Below the pieces are notes generated by a model that searched no databases, was not told the DNA's origin, and worked only from the letters and a program-made list of their open reading frames with translations. Source: an uncultured Prevotellaceae bacterium (GTDB lineage Bacteria > Bacteroidota > Bacteroidia > Bacteroidales > Bacteroidaceae). Taken from it: a stretch of 61,425 nt of DNA. The position numbers and the translations under genes are program-made. The stretch covers positions 1 through 61,425 of the forward strand of contig CACZTJ010000001.1 in assembly GCA_902784065.1 (NCBI GenBank), in the 5' to 3' direction. How positions within the stretch are numbered: position 1 is the first letter of the stretch; the number at the start of each line of letters is the position of its first letter. Below are positions 1 to 9,900 of the stretch, one piece after another.

Positions 1-3000
1 ATCAGCAGTACCACTGATAGTGACACCCGTAGTTTTCACTAAGGCGACACTTTTTTGTTGTGTGGTAGTGGAATTACCTCTGGCTGCACCGAATACATTA
101 CCATCGCCATCAGAGCCACTAACACCACTAACACCAATTGTACCACCACTGATCGTGATGCTGGTCGAGCCACCACTGACAATAGCACCAGTATTGTCTG
201 TTGCACCTACCGAACCCATAGCACCGGCACCATAGACGTTACGAACCACCTGACCACCATAAATAAGCACCGTAGTTGTGCCGCGGACGATACCAGCCAT
301 TTGATTGTACGTATCTCCTTTACCATCATGTGGATTTGCCACGCCTGTCGGATTAGAATAATACTTATCCGTACCGCAGCCACCGCCATATACATTACCG
401 CGATAAGGATATGCAGCGCCACTATAAGTGATATCGTCAGATGCGTCATTAGGAGTGCCGTTGTTGTCTGTGATGTCGGAACCACTGGCAATACCTACCA
501 TACCGCTATGGATGGTCACAGAAGCGTTATTGTATGTATGTCCATTCTCACCACCACCATAGACAGAGCCTTTAATCAACGGAGTAGAAACATTCTCTCC
601 ATCATCTTCAGTACCGATGATAACTTCCGTATCATGTACCCATGCCATGTTGTCCTGAATAGCGTCTGGAGCATCGATGTCACCTCGTGAAGAGCCAAAG
701 ATCATACCATTCTCATCACCGTCGGTACCAATGGTACCACCAAGAATAGTAATCGTAGCCTTACCAGTGTTTGCTGTAGCAAGAGCACTAATCGCTGCAT
801 TGGCATTCTCGCTGGCATAAGTATAAGTACCTACAGAACCGTAGGCACCGCCACCATAGATATTATGGAGAATAGTACCGCCATTGACAGTAACCTCTGT
901 ATTACCTTTGACGAGACCAATTCTGACGTTATCACTGCTTCCGAAGCCGCCGCCATAAATGTTGCCATAGGTAGCACCACCTTCGCCTTCTGTTCCGATA
1001 GTACCACTATTAACAACGATATTTGTGCTACCATCTACTGATGCCAAAGATCCACCGCCATAAACAGACATCTTCACTTCGCCACCAGCCATCGTTACAT
1101 GCGGGTTACCTGTAACCGTTGCCGTTGTACCAAGACCACCACCAAAGACATTTTCTGTAACCGTACCATTGTTGATGTTTACTGCAGGATAGTTCTTATA
1201 AGCATTTGCCTGATCCTTGCTCGGATTGGTTTCAACTGAATAAGCAGCCTGGTTACCACCACCATATACGCTCTGGTTAACAGTACCGCCATTGATATAA
1301 ACATTTACCGTATTCTGTGGCGCACCATAGAAATTGTTACATCCAAATACGTTGTTAACAACAGTGTTAGTAGTGCTACCCTTTTCCATCGTCACGGTAA
1401 CAGGACCATAGACGTCAGCTGAGATAGCTTCCACTGCTGGAGGACCAGCTGCTGCCCTTTGTCCTTCACCACCGCCATAAAGGTTACCATCGATAGTACC
1501 ACCATAGAAGTTCACCTGAGTGGCTGCTCCACTTGATGCGGTATATGTGACATCTGGAGCTGTGCCGCCCTTGGTGGCATTCACCTTACCCTTAGCACTG
1601 CCACCATAGACGTCACCGGTGATGTTGGCATAGCCGACATAATTCGGAGATTCATTGGTTCCTGTATTGGCACCGATGTTCACTGTCACATTGCCAGTGA
1701 CTGTCGTCGTTTCACCAAGACCGCCACCAAAGATGTTACCGGTGATGTTGATACCCAATGACTGGTATGCCGTACCGATATTCACTTCTGTGTCGCCAAC
1801 GACATCAGCCGCATTACCACCGCCATAGATTCCTGCTGTCAGACTAATTCGCTCTGGATAATTAACTACATCACTGGGATTATAATCAGGATTAATGAAT
1901 TGATCGCTGCTTGCAATATTGACACCTTTCTTCTGTCCTTCAGGCACACTTCCATTTTCCTCCTGTTCGCCATCGGTACCAATATCAACAGTTGTCTTAC
2001 CTGTCACCTTAGCCAAATTACCGCCACCGAACACCTGTCCGATTCTGCCAATGGGGCGGAGGGTATTAGGATTATCATCCGTCGTACCTCGGAACATATT
2101 GATTTCCACATGCGTATCACCGATGACTTCAGCCTCGTTGCCACCACCGAAGACCTTACCAATAGAAGTACATGACTCCACAAGCACATCGATGGCATAC
2201 GGTGCTGGGGTTGTTTGGCCCGTTGGTATTGTATGATCTACTGCCCCTTCTGTTTCTGAGGTATTAGGAACCCAGTTATTACCATCCTTTTCACAGCCGT
2301 ATTTAGAATAAGGTGCTTTGTTACCACCACCATAGAGTTCACCAATCTCAAGAGGTTTACAGCCTTCCTCCTTGGCAACCACGCTGATTGTACCATTAAT
2401 ACTACCACCAGCATTGTTACCACCGAATACACGCCCGTACTTACCACTCGTTACAACCAACATCACATTGCCATTGATAATTGCATTCTTGGCACCACCA
2501 TACACAGCATCCACATAGTCCTCGGGCATACATTCCATAATGAGGCTTACATCGCCTGTCATTTCGGCCTCGCTACCAGCACCATAGACATTATTAACAT
2601 TCAAGGTAGTACAACAGTCGGGCGTAGAACCTTCTGGTGTCTTCGTCTCAACAATGACCTTACGTACATCGCCTAACGTGTTACTGCCACCATAAGCCTC
2701 GTTGATAGTACCACCGTATAGTTTGGTGACAGCCCTTCCTCTGCCGTATGAAGGTTTGGTTTCACCATTGATATAATAACCCACGTTGGCACCAGGATTG
2801 TCTATCAAAGTATTGTTCGGTCCTGGAACCTGACCAGCACCATTACCGCCACCAAATACCTTATCAATGATGTAGGTACCCTTGATGGACACACCTGAGG
2901 CAGGCACTGCAGCGGCATTTCCACCGCCATACACATACTGGATGCTGGTCAGATCACAACCTTCAATAAGCACAAAAGTGCTGTCATTAGCATTTGAAGG

Positions 3001-6000
3001 CACATAGTCAGCCATGTTACCACCACCATAGACGGCATAGACATCATATACGTTGCGGCTGGCGATAGGTGTAGAACTATCACTCTTATTACAACCTATC
3101 GTCCTCTTCACATTCACAGTGACAAGTCCAGTCGGTGTACCGTTCTTGTTGTTACAGCCGAAGACCTGAGCCAAGTAGGCATTATCAGTATACGTACGGT
3201 CAAATTCGGTTCCGTCCAACAATACATGAACGACTCCAGCAGCAGGCGCATGCTTGGCTAACGTACCCTCTGGAGCAAGGCTGGCGTCAGTATCATAACC
3301 GCCACCGAACACATTTCCATATATTTTATTGGCATAAAGATTCACATCGACATCTCCTATCGTACCATTCTCTGAACCACCATATACGTTACCGTAGATG
3401 TTGGCAGTTCCTGTATAAGTAGAGCCACTCTTCGTTCCTACATTCAGCGTGGTCGTGCCTGAAACAGAGGTGTTTGCACCCTTACCGCCACCGAACAACA
3501 CGTTGGGAATGGCATCCATCGAAGCAGGAGCTGATGCGAATGCCGTACCCAAAGTACCACCTGTCACTGTCACTGTCGATGTGCCACCCACCGTGCCACT
3601 GGTATTACAACCGCCATAGACGGCACCCAGCACTGTTCCATCTGACATGGCTACCAGCGAACCACCTACGCCGGCATTGTTACCGCCGCCATAGACGTTA
3701 CCTGTACCTGCAACGAGTGAGCCTTCATTGAGCGTTCCCACCGTGCCAGCCAGAATATTGACAGTTGGCGTACCACCATAGGCAGCCAGGTTACCACCAC
3801 CATAGACGTTACCGCCTACATTGTTGTTGATATTCACCGTCACTGTACCCTGAGGAGCACCATTGACATTATTACAGCCGTACACATCGTGAACAGTACC
3901 ACCGTTGACGGTAACCGTCACTGCACCGTTGACAAGGGCTGCGATGGCTGATACTGCTGGTCTTGCCTCGTCCACATCGGTAGTGGCAGGATCGTCTAAC
4001 ACTGCCTCAGCTGCTACTTGTCCCAGACCGCCACCATAAATACTTCTTACAGTACCACCTGTTATAGTTACTTGAGTGGCATCACTTGCGCTTGTGCCCA
4101 CGTTAGCCAGCGCGCCGCCACCATAGACATCATGAGTAACTGTTCCATCAATTATATTAACAGTCGTGCTGCCAGTGACATTAGCCTCGTTACCACCACC
4201 AAAGATGTTGTCCACTGATGAGTTGGCCTTTCGCAGATTAACTACGGTATTGCCTGTTACCTGGGCCAGATCGCCACCGCCATACACATTACCAGTCACT
4301 ACAGCTGCGAAATCAGCGGGTTGAGTCGTTGAAGTATAATTGGGGTCTGCTGTGCCATCAGATAAGTGTGTGAGGTCGTATAAAAGGGTTCCCGATGTTG
4401 TAAGGTCGCCCATCGTTGTAGCATCATAGCCGATATTGACTTGCGGACTGGCTGTCACCGTAGCCGTTTCACCCTTTGCACCGCCGAACACATTGGCCAC
4501 AGTACCATGGATGAGGTTAACCACTGGTGAAATGCGCTCAGTTTCACCCTCTTCTAGCGTATAGGTCGGAGTGTAGGGAGTTACGTTGCCTGCGCCATAG
4601 ATATTACCGTCAATAGACAGGGCACAAGGGAGACCATTGTCAAGCACGTTGACGGTAATCTTACCACCGATCCTACCATTGATGTTGCTACCACCGTATG
4701 CATTTTCACTAATGTTTCCGCCATAGAGGTTCAGGGTGACGTTGCCAGAAATATCGGCTGATGCTTTCTCTTTCTCTTCATTATCAGCATTTGCATCTGC
4801 AATTTTACCCTTCGAGCCGCCGAATACATTTTTAAAATCACCACCATAAACGTTTAACGTCACATTACCATTGATATCTGCCTGGTTGGAGCCGCCATAG
4901 AAAGTACCGATGGTAATGTTATCACTACAGGTCAGCGTGGTGATGACATCACCAGTCAGATCCGACATGTTTGCACCACCGAACGACTCGTTAACCTTTA
5001 ATAGACATCCCCTCTCACTTTCTATGGTTAAATCCACGACACCAACATTACCCTTAGTATCACTACCACCGAAAATCTGATTAAAGAGACCACCTTTAAT
5101 CTCTGTCTTCGCCGTACCATAAATATTGGCTCCAGGATTGTCATCACCAGCTCCGTTACCACCACCGAACACATTATAGAAACGTCCGCCTTCAATGATG
5201 ACGTTGGTATTCGCAGAAATAGCGCCCGTACCAACATCGGCTGCATTACCGCCGCCATAGACGGCTTTCACCGTGTTTTCTTCACAGACATAAACGTGAA
5301 CCGTGGTGCTGTGGCGATTACTACCCTCAAGTGCTACGGGCGTATAGTTTGCCAGATTTCCACCACCATACACCGCTTGGATAGCATATCGCTTTTCACT
5401 CTCGACATCTAAATCCAGATCTTCAACATCTACTTCTGTGTCATATTGATATTGGTTATTGTCGTCGCCAGTACTAGAAATATGCGCAGTTTTATAGACA
5501 TTCACAAGGACATCCCCCTTTGGCGTTCCGTTGGTGTTGTTACAGCCAAAGACAGAACCGTTGATGGTGGCATTACCATAAGTTATCATGACACCCTCTT
5601 TCACCTCGCCTGTACCGATGTTGACGGTGATATCGCCATAGACATCGGCTGCATGGGTGGCGGTACCCAAGCCGCCACCATAGAGGTTACCATTCAAGGT
5701 GCCACTATAGAAGACTACGCTTGTCGTCTTGTCAGCTGTGGCTGAATATTCAGAGCCAGAGCCTGTCGTATTCACAAGCCCCTCTGCCGAACCACCATAG
5801 ACATCACCCCAGATAATGGCATCGCCAGAGATGGTGGGAGTTGTTGCTGGTGCAACAGCAGCTGTCATCGCACCGAGCTCCACCATCACACTACCATTGA
5901 CAAGTGTCTCATGACCCAAGCCGCCACCGAAGACCAATGTCGGGAAAGTGGCTGGGGCGTTTTCCCAAGCCGTGCCGATCGTACCGCCGGTGATTGCTAC

Positions 6001-6939
6001 CTTCGTATCACCGCTCACGGTGCCACTGGTGTTACAACCGCCATAGACACCGGTCTTCACATTACCGGCCATGATCTTTACCTCCGTACCAGCAGTGTTT
6101 TCCGTACCGGCCTCGTTACCGCCACCAAACACGTTGCCCACGAAAAGACGGGCATTTTCGCCTGCCGTCATATTGACCTCCACCTCTGCCTTCTCCGTAG
6201 CACGATATGGATTATAGGCAGCCTGGTTGCCACCGCCAAAGACAGCTGCCACGTCGATAGACTGACCATCTACAGCGGCAGTCTTCTGTACCAACACTTT
6301 TACGTGTCCCTTCGGTGTACCGTTGATATTATTGGCACCGAACACACGACCGGCACCAGTACCTATCTGTGTACCAGCAACTGTTACCAAAACATCACCA
6401 TATTCCGTGGCAGGTTTAGCCTCCAAATAGCCCTCTGTAGCAGGTGTTCCAGATTCAAGCCGTCCAAGACCACCACCATAGGCATCACCCTTGATGGTAC
6501 CACCCGTCAAGTTGACTTTTGTCTCTCTCTTCTTGTAATAGGTGCCTGAAGAAGCAGTGCCCGTTGCTGGGGTATAAGTATAGGGCGCAGATGCTCCTGC
6601 CCGTGTAAAATATCCTGTTAAATCTGTTTCTTCACTGATTGTAATTTCAATATATGGGTCATCCGTTAATGCCGAACCATCCCAGTTGTCGGTATTTGTA
6701 TTCGCCAATGCGCCGCCGCCATATACATTACCATGGTTGGCATCTATCGTTTGGTCACCAATCTGACCGGCTTTGATGTTCACCTCTACGCTGCCTTGAA
6801 CGTCAGCGAGGTTACCGCCGCCATAGACGTTACCCTTCACCTGAACTTGTGCCGAGGCATGCCCAGCCATCATCAGGCTCATCAACAACACTGCTACTAT
6901 CAGTCTGAATCCGTGATTATGTATATGTCGTTTATTCAT
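1..6939 (-). CDS. Giant secreted V-Y/F-G-G-G repeat protein (5' part, runs off left edge)
   Basis: The minus-strand frame is open from an ATG at 6939 to base 1 (2,313 codons) with no stop, so the gene continues beyond the window. The product starts with a basic N-terminus and a hydrophobic signal peptide ending near ALA-type residues HASAQ (about residues 1-29). It then consists almost wholly of a degenerate unit built around V-Y/F-G-G-G or V-F-G-C/A-N, such as GNVYGGGNLADVQGSVEVNI. I count about 55 units, one per 40 residues on average. The alternation of short beta-strand stretches with Gly/Asn turns suggests a right-handed beta-helix or similar fibre; this is inference. It lies 39 nt after the stop of the 1,657-residue gene, in the same direction, so the two are probably co-transcribed. 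No catalytic motif is visible. A T9SS tail may lie beyond the edge. Confidence 0.85.
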   Translation of the reverse strand, partial: MNKRHIHNHGFRLIVAVLLMSLMMAGHASAQVQVKGNVYGGGNLADVQGSVEVNIKAGQIGDQTIDANHGNVYGGGALANTNTDNWDGSALTDDPYIEITISEETDLTGYFTRAGASAPYTYTPATGTASSGTYYKKRETKVNLTGGTIKGDAYGGGLGRLESGTPATEGYLEAKPATEYGDVLVTVAGTQIGTGAGRVFGANNINGTPKGHVKVLVQKTAAVDGQSIDVAAVFGGGNQAAYNPYRATEKAEVEVNMTAGENARLFVGNVFGGGNEAGTENTAGTEVKIMAGNVKTGVYGGCNTSGTVSGDTKVAITGGTIGTAWENAPATFPTLVFGGGLGHETLVNGSVMVELGAMTAAVAPATTPTISGDAIIWGDVYGGSAEGLVNTTGSGSEYSATADKTTSVVFYSGTLNGNLYGGGLGTATHAADVYGDITVNIGTGEVKEGVMITYGNATINGSVFGCNNTNGTPKGDVLVNVYKTAHISSTGDDNNQYQYDTEVDVEDLDLDVESEKRYAIQAVYGGGNLANYTPVALEGSNRHSTTVHVYVCEENTVKAVYGGGNAADVGTGAISANTNVIIEGGRFYNVFGGGNGAGDDNPGANIYGTAKTEIKGGLFNQIFGGSDTKGNVGVVDLTIESERGCLLKVNESFGGANMSDLTGDVITTLTCSDNITIGTFYGGSNQADINGNVTLNVYGGDFKNVFGGSKGKIADANADNEEKEKASADISGNVTLNLYGGNISENAYGGSNINGRIGGKITVNVLDNGLPCALSIDGNIYGAGNVTPYTPTYTLEEGETERISPVVNLIHGTVANVFGGAKGETATVTASPQVNIGYDATTMGDLTTSGTLLYDLTHLSDGTADPNYTSTTQPADFAAVVTGNVYGGGDLAQVTGNTVVNLRKANSSVDNIFGGGNEANVTGSTTVNIIDGTVTHDVYGGGALANVGTSASDATQVTITGGTVRSIYGGGLGQVAAEAVLDDPATTDVDEARPAVSAIAALVNGAVTVTVNGGTVHDVYGCNNVNGAPQGTVTVNINNNVGGNVYGGGNLAAYGGTPTVNILAGTVGTLNEGSLVAGTGNVYGGGNNAGVGGSLVAMSDGTVLGAVYGGCNTSGTVGGTSTVTVTGGTLGTAFASAPASMDAIPNVLFGGGKGANTSVSGTTTLNVGTKSGSTYTGTANIYGNVYGGSENGTIGDVDVNLYANKIYGNVFGGGYDTDASLAPEGTLAKHAPAAGVVHVLLDGTEFDRTYTDNAYLAQVFGCNNKNGTPTGLVTVNVKRTIGCNKSDSSTPIASRNVYDVYAVYGGGNMADYVPSNANDSTFVLIEGCDLTSIQYVYGGGNAAAVPASGVSIKGTYIIDKVFGGGNGAGQVPGPNNTLIDNPGANVGYYINGETKPSYGRGRAVTKLYGGTINEAYGGSNTLGDVRKVIVETKTPEGSTPDCCTTLNVNNVYGAGSEAEMTGDVSLIMECMPEDYVDAVYGGAKNAIINGNVMLVVTSGKYGRVFGGNNAGGSINGTISVVAKEEGCKPLEIGELYGGGNKAPYSKYGCEKDGNNWVPNTSETEGAVDHTIPTGQTTPAPYAIDVLVESCTSIGKVFGGGNEAEVIGDTHVEINMFRGTTDDNPNTLRPIGRIGQVFGGGNLAKVTGKTTVDIGTDGEQEENGSVPEGQKKGVNIASSDQFINPDYNPSDVVNYPERISLTAGIYGGGNAADVVGDTEVNIGTAYQSLGINITGNIFGGGLGETTTVTGNVTVNIGANTGTNESPNYVGYANITGDVYGGSAKGKVNATKGGTAPDVTYTASSGAATQVNFYGGTIDGNLYGGGEGQRAAAGPPAVEAISADVYGPVTVTMEKGSTTNTVVNNVFGCNNFYGAPQNTVNVYINGGTVNQSVYGGGNQAAYSVETNPSKDQANAYKNYPAVNINNGTVTENVFGGGLGTTATVTGNPHVTMAGGEVKMSVYGGGSLASVDGSTNIVVNSGTIGTEGEGGATYGNIYGGGFGSSDNVRIGLVKGNTEVTVNGGTILHNIYGGGAYGSVGTYTYASENANAAISALATANTGKATITILGGTIGTDGDENGMIFGSSRGDIDAPDAIQDNMAWVHDTEVIIGTEDDGENVSTPLIKGSVYGGGENGHTYNNASVTIHSGMVGIASGSDITDNNGTPNDASDDITYSGAAYPYRGNVYGGGCGTDKYYSNPTGVANPHDGKGDTYNQMAGIVRGTTTVLIYGGQVVRNVYGAGAMGSVGATDNTGAIVSGGSTSITISGGTIGVSGVSGSDGDGNVFGAARGNSTTTQQKSVALVKTTGVTISGTAD

Positions 6940-6978
6940 TGCTCGAATCTATTATATTCTATCTAACACCTTGTGAGG

Positions 6979-9900
6979 TTATTGCTCAATGTTTACTATC
7001 GTGCTGCCTTCTACTTTACCATTATTACCACCACCAAAGACACTGCCATTGACAGTAGTGTTGCCCTTCAGGGAGACGGTAACGCTGTGACCTGCACCTG
7101 TGACGGCAGATGCGTCACCACCGCCATAGACGCTACCCCCAACGGTGGTGTTCCCTTCCAAACTGAGGTTTACGTTGCCATCGACAGCTCCCAGGTTGTC
7201 AAGAGGTATCTCGGTGTAGAAGTAATCATGATCTTCGCCTTCTCCAGCAGCTGTGATGGGGGAAGCTGTTGAACCTTTATCGTGGGTCCAATAATAAGTC
7301 GTAGAGGTGCCATCCGTCTGAGGCTTGATCATACCAGTGTTAACGTTGGCTGAAGGAGGCGTCTTGTCCTTGGTGCTGATAGACACCGTACCTGCCGAGG
7401 CAGAATAGCCAGCACCGAATACTGAACCGTTCACAGTACAGTCGATGAGCGTCGATGTGACACTGCCGTTGACACCACCAAGGAAGCCAGCACCATAGAA
7501 ACTGGTGTTGATGGTGCAGTTGGTCAACTCACTTTTAACATTGCCGGTATTGGTGGTGGCAAACTGGGCAGAATAATAGTAGCTACGGTTTACAACTTTC
7601 CCCGCCTGGTCACCAGTAGAGGTGTTGATGACTTCAATATCATAGTCAGCTTCATAGCCTTGAGCCGCACTGCGGTATGTATTTGGGTGATAATTACTGT
7701 TGATTTTATCAGACCAATCACTGACTGGTGCACCCGTTTCATCAGTGCTGACATACTGCACATAGTTGGTACCTCCGTTGCCAGCACCGAAGAATTGGTT
7801 AAAAGTGGTATTAGTGGCACGGGTGGTTACTTTCTTACCCGATACCATATCACCGAACTTCGGACCACCGCAATATTTGCCAACGGTGCTATTGTCAATA
7901 ACCACATCAATGTTGCCTTTCACAATTTTGTAAGTATCACCATCTGCTTGGGACATCACACCACCGCCATAGAACTCATCAATCAAAGCATGATTGATGC
8001 GCCAGGTGACATCACCCGATATGCCCTCCTTATAAGCTGCAGCAACTATGCCAAAGTGACCACCGTCGATATAGCAATGGGGGTTGTCGTTATAGGGTGA
8101 AATACCCTCATTGTAGCCGCCAGTAAGGTAGAAACTGGTAAAGTCTCCGCCAAGCGCATTGACAGCACAGTGACGCGTTTGGTACTTGGCTGCACTATTG
8201 ACATGGGCGCCAGGGGTGAACGATGGCATGACAATATGACCGCCAAGGATGACGTAATTGATATGTTGATTGGTTTCTTGGTTACGGCCACGGCAGTACT
8301 GGTCATAGATTCCGCCATTGAGAATGACAGGACCTTCATCACGATCTTTAAGCTCAAACTCAAACTGTCCGAAGCGGATAAAAGCGGTCTCAGTAACCTC
8401 AAAATGCCCCTTGGAACGATAACAACCAAGGGAGAGGAAGTAGGTAGAGCCATCCAGTTTCTCCGCAATACCCAACTCCACCACAGGGAGGAAGTCAAAG
8501 CGTATGGGAGCGATGACCTGACGTTGCATTTGATAACCGAGCTGCCATTCAAGGCAGTAGTCAGGCTCTTCGTCGAAGTCGAGATCTACGCTCATGATGG
8601 TAAAGCCGCGCGTGTCTTGGGAAGCATGTTTGAAATCGTTTTTACCAACCGACTCCTGCACATTACCAACAAGTACAAGAGCATAGTCATAGACTGTTTT
8701 TTTTGCATCAATATTTGCAGCGGTCAGCGCATCACTTAATTTTGTAGTGCTCTGAATGGAGGCGTCGTTGACATTGTTGACGCGTGTGCCAGTTGGAGCA
8801 AAAGCAGCCCCTGTATTACCTGACGTAACATTGACTCTGTCATAGTACCCACCATCATTTCTCACATAGATGGCTTTACCCCAATAGGCTTCGATAGTGA
8901 TAGCCGTGACACCATCAGGAACGTAGTAATATCCACCTTGCGCAAAGACACGACCAGAAGTTCCGTAAAGGTCTTTTTCTGTACATTTGCGATCAGCAAA
9001 GTTGTAGCCGGTTTCCCAGTTTGGGACAAATTTATTGTAGGTAACAGTACCATCTGTTGTAACAGCAGTCACTTTCCAACCTGTTACCACCTGATCGGTG
9101 TAATTTCCAGCATATTTCTCAGCCCAGGTATTACCATTAGGATTTCCAAAGACCGTATTGTAGTAGGGCAACTGCACTTTATGATAGCCATAATCATAGC
9201 GTGAGGGATCCATGTCGGTGATGGGCAGGTCAATCGTCTGGTCTGCGGCATCCTTACCCGACTTAACAGTAACCGTCAGAGTGTTTGTGCCACTGGGATA
9301 GCCGTTAATGATGGAAGCATATTTACCGAAGGGTTTCAATATAGGATAAGGGGCGAGACCGGGGTCAACTACCCACTTATACATCAGTGAGGCATCCTTG
9401 GAAACAGCTTGTACCTCATCGGTCGTCAATGTGCTCGGTGCCACGTCGGAACCTACCCACCAGCCACAGAGTTCACGGTTACTGTTCAGTAGGCTGCGAT
9501 GGAACTCCACCTGCGTAAGATAGCGCTCTTCGGCAGGGAAGGAACAATTGTAGGCTGTTGGTTCACCAGAGGAAGTCGTGAAGGAGGATCCGCTTCTGTA
9601 GTAATTATAACTGTTGATGCCAGTGGCAGCAGCATTGGTAATCAAAGTGCCGCCATAGACGCCATACTGATTGGTGCCACCTGTGATGTTGCCATAGAAC
9701 ATACAGTTGACAATGGCAGTGCGGAGGTTTGCGTACTTACTAGCAGATTCAGCGGCAGTGCTTGCAAAGGTGTTCTGTCCCACAATGCCAGCTGCGTAAG
9801 TGGCGGCACTTACATCGGCATAGCTGTAACAGTTGATGACGCGTGAGTCATCTTGAAGGCTACCTACAATACCACCGGCACAAGCACCGGATGTGCTAAT

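Noticed and set aside
1..6939. Could the regular GGTGGCGGT-like units be a CRISPR or tandem DNA repeat?
   Set aside because: The units are in frame, vary at synonymous and non-synonymous positions and encode a continuous V-Y/F-G-G-G pattern, so the periodicity is that of a protein.
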